Made by a program: the position numbers and the translations under genes. DNA of 64,000 bases from contig NZ_JAJLLW010000009.1 in assembly GCF_020991005.1 (NCBI RefSeq), forward strand, positions 66,534 to 130,533, read 5' to 3'. Shown here one piece after another: positions 46,399-55,512 of the stretch. Each line of letters starts with the position of its first letter. The stretch's first letter is position 1. The notes under the pieces were generated by a model, which saw nothing but the letters and a program-made list of their open reading frames with translations, did not search any database and had not been told where the DNA came from. This stretch comes from Halomonas sp. CUBES01. Its GTDB lineage: Bacteria; Pseudomonadota; Gammaproteobacteria; Pseudomonadales; Halomonadaceae.

Positions 46399-47649
46399 AT
46401 GCAAACCAATCAGCTAGTTTTACTCTTTTGCACTGTGCTCTTGCTATTGGGGCTCGTGGCCTTTTTTGTCGGCCGCACCAAGGCTGCACGGGTGCGCAGC
46501 GGAGGGGGTAAGATGTTTGCTCAACCCGATCAGTATGCCTGGTTTGCCGTGCTGTCCACTGCGGGCCCCGCCATATTGGTGGGGGCCGTCGGCGCCTTTG
46601 TCATGCTGCTGCTGGGGGCAGATATCCCAACGTTTTATCTTCTCGCTGCAAGCCTTGTGGTTGCCGCTGCCGGGCTGGTGGTGGGAATAGCGCAAGTGCG
46701 GCCCAATTTTCACGCCCGACAGGCGATAGAACGTGCAATCAGAATGGCGCTGGCGTCAGCGGCCCTGATTTCGATCTTTACCACCTTCGGCATCCTGTTC
46801 TCAATCATCTCCGAGGCCATTCGCTTCTTCCAGATGCATAGCTTCTGGGAGTTCATCACCGGGACGACCTGGAGCCCGGGCGACAGCTTCCTGGCATCTG
46901 CCGGGCGCGGTGACGGCAGCGGTGCGCAGTTCGGTTCGGTGCCGCTGTTTGCTGGTACCTTCATGATTACCGCCGTTGCCATGCTGGTGGCGGTGCCGGT
47001 GGGACTGCTCTCGGCGATTTACATGTCCGAATACGCGCCGCAGAAGGTACGAACCGTGGCTAAGCCCGTTCTGGAGATACTGGCCGGTATTCCTACCGTG
47101 GTATACGGCTTCTTTGCAGCCATCACCGTGGCACCCATCATTGTCAATGTTGCCGGCTTTTTGGGCCTGGATGCCTCCTATAACAATGCGCTGGCACCGG
47201 GCATCGTCATGGGCATCATGATTATACCGTTTATCTCATCGCTGTCGGATGACGTGATCAATTCGGTGCCCGATACCATGCGCCAAGGGTCGCTGGCGCT
47301 GGGCATGACCAAGGGCGAAACCATTCGCGACGTAGTGATACCGGCGGCGTTACCCGGGATCATTTCAGCGTCGCTTCTGGGTGTATCACGGGCCATGGGG
47401 GAAACCATGATCGTGGTGATGGCGGCGGGTATGCGCCCCAACCTGACCGCCAATCCCCTGGAAGACATGACCACCGTGACGGTGCGTATCGTTGCCGCGC
47501 TGACCGGGGATCAGGAGTTTGAAAGCGCTGAAACCCTGTCTGCTTTTGCGCTTGGCCTGGTGCTGTTTGCCGTCACGCTGACGCTCAACCTGGTTTCGGT
47601 GCTGATGATCCGCCGTTTCCGTGAAAAATACCGCGTGAATAACCTGTAA
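46399..47649 (+). CDS. pstC: Phosphate ABC transporter permease PstC, long form
   Basis: PstC is one of two inner-membrane permeases of the high-affinity phosphate importer. It is 416 residues, about 100 longer than E. coli PstC. Extra N-terminal membrane segments (about 1-110) precede the ABC permease core with EYAPQKVRTVAKPVLEILAGIPTVVYG and the EAA loop SLALGMTKGETIRDVVIPAALPGI. It lies 18 bases before pstA. Confidence 0.92.
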   Translation: MQTNQLVLLFCTVLLLLGLVAFFVGRTKAARVRSGGGKMFAQPDQYAWFAVLSTAGPAILVGAVGAFVMLLLGADIPTFYLLAASLVVAAAGLVVGIAQVRPNFHARQAIERAIRMALASAALISIFTTFGILFSIISEAIRFFQMHSFWEFITGTTWSPGDSFLASAGRGDGSGAQFGSVPLFAGTFMITAVAMLVAVPVGLLSAIYMSEYAPQKVRTVAKPVLEILAGIPTVVYGFFAAITVAPIIVNVAGFLGLDASYNNALAPGIVMGIMIIPFISSLSDDVINSVPDTMRQGSLALGMTKGETIRDVVIPAALPGIISASLLGVSRAMGETMIVVMAAGMRPNLTANPLEDMTTVTVRIVAALTGDQEFESAETLSAFALGLVLFAVTLTLNLVSVLMIRRFREKYRVNNL

Positions 47650-47667
47650 CGCCGAGGAACCGATTCA

Positions 47668-48834
47668 ATGAGCCACTCTTTTGACGAGATCAGCCAGCAG
47701 CTCAAGCGGCGTCACCGCAAGTCCGCCCGCCTGAAGTGGGTGTCCATGGGTGCCCTCGGCCTGGCAGGTCTATTTTTGCTGCTGTTTTTCGCCGATATGC
47801 TCAACAAGGGCCTGCCCGCTTTTCAGCAAGCGTATGTGAATACCGAGATCAACTACACCGAGGAAGCGGCCAGCGACGCACGCCAGGCCATCGCGGACGA
47901 TCTGGTGCCGATCGTCAGCCGTACCGAGATCCGCAGCATCCCGCTGCAAATGCGTAATAACGAAGATTTGCTAGGCACGTCCGAGCAGCGGTGGCTGTTG
48001 GCCAACGGCGAGGTTGACCAGTACCTCAAGGGGAACCGTAATAGTCTGAGCGAAGAGGAACGCGCCGCCGTTGACGCGCGCGTTGAGGCGGGACAGGTCG
48101 AGCTGGCTTTCAATAGCACCTTCTTTACCGAAGGCGATTCCAAGACCTCCGAGAGCGCCGGTATATTGGCGGCCGTCGTGGGTACCATCATGACCATGAT
48201 CGTCACCCTGGCGATTTCTTTTCCGATTGGCGTCATGACGGCGGTGTATCTTGAAGAGTTCGCGCCGGACAACCGCTTTACCCAGGCGATTGAAATCAAC
48301 ATCAACAACCTGGCGGCGATTCCCTCGATCCTGTTCGGTCTCTTGGGGCTGGCGATTTTTATCAACTTCTTTGGCGTGCCGCGTTCCTCGCCGTTGGCGG
48401 GCGGCATGACGCTTGCGTTGATGACGCTGCCGGTGATCATTATCTCGACCCGTGCGGCATTGCGCAGCGTCCCGGATTCGATACGTCACGCTGCCTTTGG
48501 CGTCGGCTGCTCGCGCTGGCAGGTGGTGCGCGACCACGTATTGCCGCTTGCCATGCCGGGTATCATGACGGGTTCAATCATTGGTCTGGCGCAAGCCATG
48601 GGGGAAACCGCCCCGTTGATCATCGTGGGGATGGTGGCGTTTATCCCCGATGTGGGCGCGTCGTTCACCGAAGCGGCAACGGTCATGCCTGCGCAGATTT
48701 TTACTTGGGCCGGTGAGCCCGAGGCGGCGTTTGTGGAAAAAACTGCTGGGGGGATTCTGGTTCTTCTGGCAGTGCTCATCTCCCTCAACGCTTTTGCCGT
48801 GTTATTGCGCAAGAAATTCGAGCGTCGCTGGTAA
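47668..48834 (+). CDS. pstA: Phosphate ABC transporter permease PstA, long form
   Basis: PstA is the second permease subunit. The 388-residue protein has an N-terminal helix (about 25-46) and a periplasmic insert of about 110 residues (DUF3333 type, [16 protein letters not shown] onward). The permease core then shows [32 protein letters not shown] and the EAA loop [25 protein letters not shown]. Long PstC and PstA usually occur together with SphX-like PstS. It precedes pstB by 26 bases. Confidence 0.92.
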   Translation: MSHSFDEISQQLKRRHRKSARLKWVSMGALGLAGLFLLLFFADMLNKGLPAFQQAYVNTEINYTEEAASDARQAIADDLVPIVSRTEIRSIPLQMRNNEDLLGTSEQRWLLANGEVDQYLKGNRNSLSEEERAAVDARVEAGQVELAFNSTFFTEGDSKTSESAGILAAVVGTIMTMIVTLAISFPIGVMTAVYLEEFAPDNRFTQAIEININNLAAIPSILFGLLGLAIFINFFGVPRSSPLAGGMTLALMTLPVIIISTRAALRSVPDSIRHAAFGVGCSRWQVVRDHVLPLAMPGIMTGSIIGLAQAMGETAPLIIVGMVAFIPDVGASFTEAATVMPAQIFTWAGEPEAAFVEKTAGGILVLLAVLISLNAFAVLLRKKFERRW

Positions 48835-48860
48835 CCCAGCGCGTAAAAAAGGATACCGAT

Positions 48861-49700
48861 ATGAACAGCCAAGCACCTGTAATGACTGAGCAAGAAACAC
48901 CAAGCGTTGGTCAGCCCTATACGCGCAACGAACAGGCATGCCATGACCTGAGCATTCGCGTTCGCGATCTGAACCTCTGGTACAGCAAGAATCAAGCACT
49001 GAAAAACCTCAGCATCGACCTGTTCCAGAAAAATGTGACGGCCCTGATCGGGCCTTCCGGCTGCGGTAAGTCAACCTTTCTACGCTGCTTGAACCGCATG
49101 AACGACCTGATTCCGAGCGTCCGCACTGAAGGCCTCGTGGAAATGGACGGGCTTGATATCAATGCTCAGAAGATGGACGAGATTGCCCTACGGCGGCGTG
49201 TAGGGATGGTGTTCCAGAAGCCTAATCCGTTCCCCAAATCCATCTTTGAAAATATTGCTTATGCGCCGCGTATGCACGACATGGTGAGTCGCAAGGTCGA
49301 TCAGGACGAGCTGGTAGAGCGGGCGCTCCGCGATGCAGGGCTTTGGAACGAAGTGAAAGACAAGCTGCAGGAGCCGGGCACGTCGCTGTCGGGTGGTCAG
49401 CAGCAGCGTCTGTGTATTGCCCGAGCGATTGCCGTTCAACCTGATGTGATCCTGATGGACGAGCCGACTTCGGCCCTCGACCCGATTTCAACCGCCACCA
49501 TTGAAGATTTGATGGACAAGCTCAAGGAGCAGTTCACCATCGTCACTGTGACTCATAATATGCAGCAGGCGGCTCGAGTGGCCGACTACACGGCGTTCTT
49601 CCACCTCGGCGAAATCATCGAATATAACGACACGAAAGTAATGTTCTCGACCCCGGCGAAGAAGAAGACCGAAGATTATATTTCCGGCCGGTACGGCTAA
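48861..49700 (+). CDS. pstB: Phosphate ABC transporter ATP-binding protein
   Basis: PstB energises phosphate import. The 279-residue ATPase has Walker [13 protein letters not shown], the Q-loop [14 protein letters not shown], signature [14 protein letters not shown], Walker [14 protein letters not shown] and the switch histidine in [13 protein letters not shown]. The C terminus [13 protein letters not shown] is characteristic of PstB. No phoU or phoB follows; the next genes belong to the arsenic cluster. Confidence 0.96.
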   Translation: MNSQAPVMTEQETPSVGQPYTRNEQACHDLSIRVRDLNLWYSKNQALKNLSIDLFQKNVTALIGPSGCGKSTFLRCLNRMNDLIPSVRTEGLVEMDGLDINAQKMDEIALRRRVGMVFQKPNPFPKSIFENIAYAPRMHDMVSRKVDQDELVERALRDAGLWNEVKDKLQEPGTSLSGGQQQRLCIARAIAVQPDVILMDEPTSALDPISTATIEDLMDKLKEQFTIVTVTHNMQQAARVADYTAFFHLGEIIEYNDTKVMFSTPAKKKTEDYISGRYG

Positions 49701-49712
49701 ACAGTTGAGCCT

Positions 49713-49742
49713 TCAGACCCGCTGCTGGTGCAGTGGGTCTGA
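49713..49742 (+). terminator. Hairpin after pstB
   Basis: TCAGACCCGCTGC and GCAGTGGGTCTGA pair over 13 base pairs with one G-T wobble and a TGGT loop, 12 bases after the pstB stop. A T-run (TTTTTTG) comes only about 10 bases later, so termination may be incomplete. Confidence 0.65.
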
Positions 49743-49765
49743 TATTCACAATTTTTTGTCTCTAT

Positions 49766-49785
49766 ATATATGTTTTTCCGTATGT
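49766..49785. promoter_or_regulatory. Putative arsenic-responsive operator upstream of GAPDH-arsJ
   Basis: ATATATGTTTTTCCGTATGT matches 18 of 20 bases of the site between arsH and arsC at 54969. It contains a dyad ATATA(T/C)G-N6-CGTAT and lies in the GAPDH promoter region, 5 bases downstream of a TTGTCT -35 candidate. An ArsR-type repressor is the likely ligand, but no arsR gene is in the window. Confidence 0.7.
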
Positions 49786-49827
49786 ATATATTGTGCTTTT
49801 ATGCAGCAATCAGCTTAGGAGATTTCC

Positions 49828-50859
49828 ATGACACTGCGCATCGGTATAAATGGTTTTGGCCGTATCGGTCGATTGGCGTTACGCAGCCTGTGGAGCAAGG
49901 TGGAAGCGGGTGAAGTGGCGCTGACACGCATCAATGATCCGGGCGGTGACGCGGCCACCTTTGCCCACCTGTTGGAGTTCGACTCGGTACACGGGCATTG
50001 GGCGCCGGGCGAGGGGATCTCGACTGGCGATGACAGCATCGTCATCGATGGCGACACGGTCGCGTTCAGTGCTAATCAGGCCATCGTGGATAGCGATTGG
50101 TCCGACTGCGACGTGATCATCGAATGCTCGGGTAAAGTGAAAAGTGCCGCCCAGCTTCAGGGATATTTGGATCAGGACGTTGCGCGGGTAGTGGTGAGTG
50201 CACCGCTTAACGATCAAGGTGTACTCAATGTCGTGATGGGAGTGAATGACCATCTTTATGACCCCGTAGAGCATAAAATTGTCACGGCCGCCAGCTGTAC
50301 CACCAACTGCCTGGCGCCGGTGGTCAAGGTTATCCAGGAAACCTTCGGAATCCGCCATGGCTCCATGACCACGGTACACGACATCACCAATACCCAGACG
50401 ATCCTGGATGCCCCACACAAGGACTTGCGGCGTGCCCGCGCATGCGGTATGAGCCTGATTCCCACCACCACCGGTTCTGCTAAAGCCATTACGGCGATCT
50501 TTCCTGAGCTGGAAGGCAAGCTTAACGGCCATGCCGTGCGCGTGCCGCTGGCCAACGCGTCCCTCACCGATATGGTCTTCGAGCTGGAGCGCGGGGTCAC
50601 CGCCGAAGAGGTCAATCAGGCATTGAAAGCAGCCGCCGAAGGCGAGCTTACCGGCATTCTGGGCTATGAGGAGCGCCCCCTGGTGTCGATCGATTACCGT
50701 ACCGACCCGCGCAGTTCGGTGATCGATGCGCTTTCCACCATGGTGATCAACGGTACACAGCTCAAACTCTACGCCTGGTATGACAACGAGTGGGGCTATG
50801 CCAATCGTACCGCCGAGCTGGCCCTGAAGGTAGGTGGCGAGCAGGTGGATCGTGGCTGA
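49828..50859 (+). CDS. ArsJ-associated glyceraldehyde-3-phosphate dehydrogenase
   Basis: In the ArsJ pathway this GAPDH uses arsenate instead of phosphate to make 1-arseno-3-phosphoglycerate, which ArsJ exports. The 343-residue protein has the Rossmann motif [14 protein letters not shown] and the catalytic cysteine in [12 protein letters not shown]. The [15 protein letters not shown]-terminal motif is also present. It overlaps arsJ by eight bases, and this linkage rather than its sequence alone sets it apart from glycolytic GAPDH. The ATG follows AGGAGA. Confidence 0.93.
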   Translation: MTLRIGINGFGRIGRLALRSLWSKVEAGEVALTRINDPGGDAATFAHLLEFDSVHGHWAPGEGISTGDDSIVIDGDTVAFSANQAIVDSDWSDCDVIIECSGKVKSAAQLQGYLDQDVARVVVSAPLNDQGVLNVVMGVNDHLYDPVEHKIVTAASCTTNCLAPVVKVIQETFGIRHGSMTTVHDITNTQTILDAPHKDLRRARACGMSLIPTTTGSAKAITAIFPELEGKLNGHAVRVPLANASLTDMVFELERGVTAEEVNQALKAAAEGELTGILGYEERPLVSIDYRTDPRSSVIDALSTMVINGTQLKLYAWYDNEWGYANRTAELALKVGGEQVDRG

Positions 50860-52075
50860 ATCAATGCTGGCTCGCGTGAAGAAGTTACCGTTTGAAGTGC
50901 GCCAGTACATGCTGATAACGGGCAATTACTGGGCCTTCACGATTACCGATGGCGCGCTGCGCATGCTGGTGGTAATGCACTTCCACCAGTTGGGCTACTC
51001 GCCGTTGGAAATCGCCATGCTGTTTCTGTTCTATGAAGCCTTTGGCGTGGTGACGAACCTGGTAGGCGGCTGGCTGGGGGCGCGCCTGGGCCTCAATCGC
51101 ACCATGAACGTCGGGCTTGGGCTACAGATTATTGCGCTCACCATGTTGATGGTGCCTGCCAGCCTGCTGACCGTCGCCTGGGTCATGGCGGCTCAGGCGC
51201 TTTCCGGGATCGCCAAAGACCTCAACAAGATGAGCGCCAAAAGTGCCGTGAAAGTGCTGGTGCCTACAGAGAGTGCCAACGCCAACAGCTCGCTCTACCG
51301 CTGGGTCGCCATGCTGACCGGCTCTAAAAATGCCCTGAAAGGCTTGGGCTTTTTCGTCGGCGGCCTGTTGCTGACGTTGATTGGCTTTCGCGGTGCCGTG
51401 GTGGCCATGGCCGTCATGTTGGGTGTGGTGCTGCTGCTCTCCCTATGGCGCTTGAGGGCGGATCTGGGGCGTCAAAAAGTAAAGCCCAAGTTTTCCGAAA
51501 TCTTCTCGAAATCACGTGCCATCAACGTGCTGTCAGCGGCGCGGTTCTGTCTGTTTGCATCAAGGGATGTTTGGTTTGTGGTGGCGCTACCGGTGTTTTT
51601 ATATGACCAGCATGGCTGGACCCACTGGACAGTGGGCGGCTTGCTGGCGATATGGGTCATTGGCTACGGCGGTGTGCAAACCCAGGCGCCCAAGCTCACG
51701 CGGCTGATCAAGGGTGGTGCGCGCGCCCTTACCGCAGGCTGGGCAGCGGCATTGGCGGTGCTGGCGATTGTGTTAGCCATGCTGCCCTTGGCGCAGGTCG
51801 GTTGGCTGGTCGTTGGCTTACTGGCGTTTGGCGTGCTGTTTGCCATTAACTCCAGCTGGCACAGCTATCTGATTGTGCATTATGCGCGTGCCGACGGCGT
51901 TTCCATGGACGTCGGCTTTTACTATATGGCCAATGCCATGGGGCGGTTGGTTGGCACGCTGCTATCCGGCTGGCTGTATATGGCCTATGGGCTGAGTGCC
52001 TGCCTGTGGGTCGCCGCTGCGCTGGTGGCTTCCAGCGCGGTGATGGCGCTGGCGTTGCCTAAGAAAGCGGCTTAG
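50852..52075 (+). CDS. arsJ: Organoarsenical efflux MFS transporter ArsJ
   Basis: ArsJ exports 1-arseno-3-phosphoglycerate, which then breaks down outside to arsenate and 3-phosphoglycerate. The 407-residue MFS protein has about 12 helices, with [20 protein letters not shown] and [25 protein letters not shown] as recognisable ArsJ regions. The likely start is the GTG at 50852, after AGGTGG and overlapping the GAPDH stop; an ATG at 50864 is the alternative. It converges with the minus-strand arsenic operon. Confidence 0.93.
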   Translation: MAESMLARVKKLPFEVRQYMLITGNYWAFTITDGALRMLVVMHFHQLGYSPLEIAMLFLFYEAFGVVTNLVGGWLGARLGLNRTMNVGLGLQIIALTMLMVPASLLTVAWVMAAQALSGIAKDLNKMSAKSAVKVLVPTESANANSSLYRWVAMLTGSKNALKGLGFFVGGLLLTLIGFRGAVVAMAVMLGVVLLLSLWRLRADLGRQKVKPKFSEIFSKSRAINVLSAARFCLFASRDVWFVVALPVFLYDQHGWTHWTVGGLLAIWVIGYGGVQTQAPKLTRLIKGGARALTAGWAAALAVLAIVLAMLPLAQVGWLVVGLLAFGVLFAINSSWHSYLIVHYARADGVSMDVGFYYMANAMGRLVGTLLSGWLYMAYGLSACLWVAAALVASSAVMALALPKKAA

Positions 52076-52086
52076 CAGTTGAGGGG

Positions 52087-52380
52087 CTAGCGTGCCAATA
52101 CGCTAGCACCCTCTACATACAGATGGCGTAATTTCCAAAAGCCCTCAACGTTGATTTTAAGACCTTGATAGGTGAGCTTGGGGTCGGTGAATAGCGTTAT
52201 ACCCTGGTGGTGATAGCGTTGGAAAAGCGAAGGGTCTTTGGGCGAGATAGCCTCGGCGACGGCAACATTGGCGCTCCCCCCGCAGCAGCCATGGCGGGGG
52301 GATAATCGGACGGTCAACACATTACCGCGTTGCTTAATATACGCCAATGCGTTTTCTTCTATTTCGATCACATCATCCAT
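52087..52380 (-). CDS. Small CC-motif protein in the arsenic cluster
   Basis: This 97-residue protein has a HesB-like layout: an N-terminal helix (ENALAYIKQRG), strands around LTVRLSPRHGCCGGSANVAV, and further strand-rich sequence to DPKLTYQGLKINVEGFWKLRHLYVEG. The vicinal pair Cys32-Cys33 in GCCGG is its only cysteine site. It recalls NCBI's CC/Se-motif (seleno)protein family, though I cannot verify that. Paired cysteines suit thiol-metal binding; arsenite binding is an attractive but untested idea. It follows the flavin reductase by 44 bases on the same strand and is probably the last gene of the arsH-acr3 operon. Confidence 0.7.
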   Translation of the reverse strand: MDDVIEIEENALAYIKQRGNVLTVRLSPRHGCCGGSANVAVAEAISPKDPSLFQRYHHQGITLFTDPKLTYQGLKINVEGFWKLRHLYVEGASVLAR

Positions 52381-52424
52381 CTTGCTCTCAACTGTAAACG
52401 TTCTTGGCGATGAAAATGGTTTAG

Positions 52425-53096
52425 CTATGCATTATAAGTCGAGTTAGGCGCGTTACGCTGAGAGGGCTCCGTTTTAAAAGCCGGCGAGACACGGGCTGGG
52501 TCGACTTCGTGTTTATAGCTAGCCGCGGCTTCCGACCACCACATGAGCTGGCCAAGTGTACGGCCAAAATAACCTTCCCAGCGCTCCTGATCCTGGGCAA
52601 AGTGACCGTCTTCATTTAGTGTTTCCTGGGCTTTGGGTATATGGATCATGGCCGACACCGGCAGGCAGCCAAGCTCCGAGAGAAAGGTGCGCATGGAAAC
52701 GGCGGCGCGTGCACCTCCCCATTGGCCCATGGAATACGTGACGATGGCGCTGGGCTTAAATGCAAACAGTGAGGCCCCGAAGTGATTGAGTAGATGGCTA
52801 AGCGCCGGGCTCATGGAGTGGTTGTACTCAGGGCTGACCATCACGTAGCCATCAGCGTTAGCAATTTTATTGGCAAGCGCTGCCAAGTCTTCCGGCGCAT
52901 CGGCTTTGGAGTAGGCAAAATGCGGCTTGAACGGATCGCTCAAGTTTAGGTTTAGCGGGTCAATAACCTCAGCTGTGGTATGCGGTAACGATGAAAGTAA
53001 ACGCTTGCAGGCCTTTGCTACCCGCTCGCCGAGGCGCGTCGGGGAAGGCGGTGAACTGGTGCGGGTTGAACCCAGGAAGAGCAAGTAGTGAGCCAT
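52425..53096 (-). CDS. NADPH-dependent FMN reductase family protein
   Basis: This 223-residue flavodoxin-like oxidoreductase has an N-terminal phosphate-binding loop (LFLGSTRTSSPPSPTRLGERV) and the family motif VSPEYNHSMSPALSHLLNHFG. It is distinct from the ArsH encoded two genes upstream, so the operon carries two flavin reductases. It lies 15 bases after acr3. The acceptor is unknown; quinone reduction or reduction of an organoarsenical is possible. Confidence 0.85.
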   Translation of the reverse strand: MAHYLLFLGSTRTSSPPSPTRLGERVAKACKRLLSSLPHTTAEVIDPLNLNLSDPFKPHFAYSKADAPEDLAALANKIANADGYVMVSPEYNHSMSPALSHLLNHFGASLFAFKPSAIVTYSMGQWGGARAAVSMRTFLSELGCLPVSAMIHIPKAQETLNEDGHFAQDQERWEGYFGRTLGQLMWWSEAAASYKHEVDPARVSPAFKTEPSQRNAPNSTYNA

Positions 53097-53111
53097 AGCG
53101 TTTTCCCCCGA

Positions 53112-54188
53112 TTAATGAGCGTCTGCCGGAAAATGACGGCGCGTCTTATTGGCGATTCTTACCAGTGCCAGCATCAGCGGCACTTCGACCAATACGCCGA
53201 CAACCGTTGCCAGTGCCGCGCCTGACTGCATGCCAAACAGCGCAATGGCGGCTGCGACCGCGAGCTCAAAGAAGTTGCTCGCGCCAATCATCGCGCCGGG
53301 AGCGGCAATGTTGTGGGGGACACGCCAGACTTTCGCCCAGCCGTAGGCGATGAAGAAGATCAGGAAGGTTTGAATAATCAGCGGAATGGCAATGAGCACA
53401 ATATGCAGCGGGTTGTTCAGAATCACCTCGCCCTGGAAGGCAAACAGCATCACCAGGGTAATGATCAAGCCAATCGGGGTGATTGGGCCAACGCGCTTCA
53501 TGAACACATTGTCGTACCACTCGGCGCCGCGCTTTTTAATCAAGCTTTGCCGGGTGATATAGCCTGCTGCGAGGGGAATCACGATATACAGCACGACCGA
53601 CAGGGCGACGGTGTTCCAGGGCACCTGAATATTGGAAATTCCGAGCAGGAAGACCACGATAGGGGCGAAGGCAAACAGCATGATCAAGTCATTGAGCGCC
53701 ACCTGCACCAGGGTATAAGCCGCGTCACCTCGGGTTAGATAGCTCCATACAAACACCATGGCGGTGCACGGGGCGGCGCCGAGCAGAATGGCACCCGCTA
53801 GATACTGGCTGGCCAGCGCTTCAGGGATAAAGGGCTGAAAGATCACCATGAAAAACAGCCACGCAATGGCAAACATGGAGAAGGGCTTGATCAGCCAATT
53901 GACGGCTGTGGTGATGGTCAGCCCTTTGGGTTGGCGGCGAACCCCCGCGATGGAGGTAAAGTCAATTTGCGCCATCATGGGAAAAATCATGGCCCAGATT
54001 AATACCGCGATAGGGATGGAGACTTGGGCTACCTCAAGGCGTGATAATGCTTCCGGTATCGCCGGGGCAAGCTGCCCGAGCAAGATGCCTGCCACAATGG
54101 CAAGAGCCACCCAAACCGAGAGAAAGCGCTCGAATAAACCCATGCCCTCGGCGGTGGAGGGAGATGACGTATCCTGCTTCATTGACAT
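53112..54188 (-). CDS. acr3: Arsenite efflux transporter Acr3
   Basis: This is an Acr3-family carrier that expels As(III) using the proton gradient. The 358-residue protein has ten predicted membrane helices. The fourth helix carries the essential cysteine in LLGAAPCTAMVFVW, and the ninth carries the conserved glutamate region GASNFFELAVAAAIALFG. It is 13 bases downstream of arsH and 15 bases upstream of the flavin reductase gene. Confidence 0.95.
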   Translation of the reverse strand: MSMKQDTSSPSTAEGMGLFERFLSVWVALAIVAGILLGQLAPAIPEALSRLEVAQVSIPIAVLIWAMIFPMMAQIDFTSIAGVRRQPKGLTITTAVNWLIKPFSMFAIAWLFFMVIFQPFIPEALASQYLAGAILLGAAPCTAMVFVWSYLTRGDAAYTLVQVALNDLIMLFAFAPIVVFLLGISNIQVPWNTVALSVVLYIVIPLAAGYITRQSLIKKRGAEWYDNVFMKRVGPITPIGLIITLVMLFAFQGEVILNNPLHIVLIAIPLIIQTFLIFFIAYGWAKVWRVPHNIAAPGAMIGASNFFELAVAAAIALFGMQSGAALATVVGVLVEVPLMLALVRIANKTRRHFPADAH

Positions 54189-54201
54189 GAAAAGCTCCTG
54201 A

Positions 54202-54921
54202 TCAAATAGCCCGCTGGTTAACCCGCTTGGAGAGTTCTTCGGCGCTTTCCTTGCGCTCTGAATAACGGTCGGTGAGCAGCGAGCTCCGATCCCGCACGAG
54301 TAGCGTAAACTTCACCAGTTCTTCCATGACGTCCACGATGCGCTCGTAGAAGGGGGAGGCTTTCATACGGTCGTTATCGTCGAATTCCTTAAACGCTTTG
54401 GGCACTGATGACTGGTTGGGAATCGTCAGCATGCGCATCCAGCGGCCCAGAATACGCAGTTGGTTGACCGTATTGAAGGATTGCGAACCACCGCATACCT
54501 GCATTACCGCCAATGTCTTGCCCTGGGTCGGACGTACACCACCCAATGCAAGCGGGATCCAGTCAATCTGCGCTTTCATGATGCCGGTCATCGCGCCGTG
54601 GCGTTCGGGAGAGCACCACACCATGCCTTCTGACCATTGGGCCAATTGGCGCAGCTCTTCAACTTTGCAGTGGCTGGCGTCCTCGGTATCCGGTAGCGGC
54701 AATCCTCTGGGGTCAAACATTCTTGTTTCAGCGCCCATGGCGTCGAGCAGGCGAGCGGCTTCCTCCGTTGCCAAACGGCTGAACGAACGTTCACGCAGGG
54801 AGCCATAAAGCAGCAGAATTTTTGGCGCGTGGGTGCTACCTGCCGTTAGATCCAGGCGCTCGAGGCTGGGTACTTCAAAGAGGTTCGCATCCAGGTTGGG
54901 TAAATCGTCCAGCGGGGTCAT
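54202..54921 (-). CDS. arsH: Arsenical resistance flavoprotein ArsH
   Basis: ArsH is an NADPH-FMN oxidoreductase that oxidises trivalent methylated arsenicals and can reduce quinones. The 239-residue protein has the FMN loop [19 protein letters not shown] and the ArsH segments [22 protein letters not shown] and [17 protein letters not shown]. It is first in the leftward operon and shares the regulatory region at 54969 with arsC. Confidence 0.95.
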   Translation of the reverse strand: MTPLDDLPNLDANLFEVPSLERLDLTAGSTHAPKILLLYGSLRERSFSRLATEEAARLLDAMGAETRMFDPRGLPLPDTEDASHCKVEELRQLAQWSEGMVWCSPERHGAMTGIMKAQIDWIPLALGGVRPTQGKTLAVMQVCGGSQSFNTVNQLRILGRWMRMLTIPNQSSVPKAFKEFDDNDRMKASPFYERIVDVMEELVKFTLLVRDRSSLLTDRYSERKESAEELSKRVNQRAI

Positions 54922-54968
54922 GTGAGCGGCTCCCTTATCGATGTCGCGTCGAAACGCACCCTCTTATG

Positions 54969-54988
54969 ATATATGTTTTTTCGTATAT
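54969..54988. promoter_or_regulatory. Putative arsenic-responsive operator between arsH and arsC
   Basis: ATATATGTTTTTTCGTATAT is a dyad (ATATATG-N6-CGTATAT) in the 155-base divergent region of arsH and arsC. It is 18/20 identical to the site before the GAPDH gene. It overlaps -10-like sequences on both strands and could repress both directions at once. Confidence 0.72.
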
Positions 54989-55076
54989 TTCTAGCGGCGT
55001 CGCTATCGCTGCAACAATGTCGTCATGATTGCTGCGTAGCTTGTTGCTAAATCACTAGATAAGAGGTCGTTTATTT

Positions 55077-55499
55077 ATGTCAAAGCGTCGCGTGCTATTC
55101 CTGTGTAACGCCAATTCGGCACGTTCGCTAATGGGCGAAGTACTGCTTCGTCATATGGCCGGTGACCGCTTTGAAGCGTTCAGCGCGGGCACTGAGCCTG
55201 ATGAACCCCATGCACTGACGCTTGAGGCGCTCGCCAAGCAGGGGCTTTCCATTGAGGGGCTGCACAGCAAGTCATTGGATGAGTTTGAAAACGAAAGCTT
55301 TGATTACGTCATTGTGCTGTGTGACAAAGCCCAGCAGGCTTGCCGTGAATGGCAAGGAGCGGCGGGTGAAAGGCTGTATTGGGATATTCGCGACCCGCGT
55401 TTGATCAGCAAGTTGGACGCCTACGAACAGGCGCTTCAAGAGATTCGGCGCCGTATGCAGCTATGGCTCTTGCTTCCTGCGTTTGACAAACAACAATGA
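55077..55499 (+). CDS. arsC: Thioredoxin-coupled arsenate reductase ArsC
   Basis: This is a low-molecular-weight-phosphatase-type arsenate reductase of 140 residues. The anion loop CNANSAR (Cys10 to Arg16), the relay cysteines Cys82 and Cys89 (LCDKAQQAC) and Asp106 (DIRDP) fall at or beside the positions known in the S. aureus pI258 enzyme. Electrons should therefore come from thioredoxin. It supplies arsenite to Acr3. The ATG follows AAGAGG. The chemoreceptor gene starts 13 bases after its stop. Confidence 0.93.
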   Translation: MSKRRVLFLCNANSARSLMGEVLLRHMAGDRFEAFSAGTEPDEPHALTLEALAKQGLSIEGLHSKSLDEFENESFDYVIVLCDKAQQACREWQGAAGERLYWDIRDPRLISKLDAYEQALQEIRRRMQLWLLLPAFDKQQ

Positions 55500-55512
55500 A
55501 TGGTGGGTCTTG

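Noticed and set aside
46399..49700. Missing phoU as a sign of a truncated pst operon
   Set aside because: phoU is often encoded elsewhere, and all four transport genes are intact.
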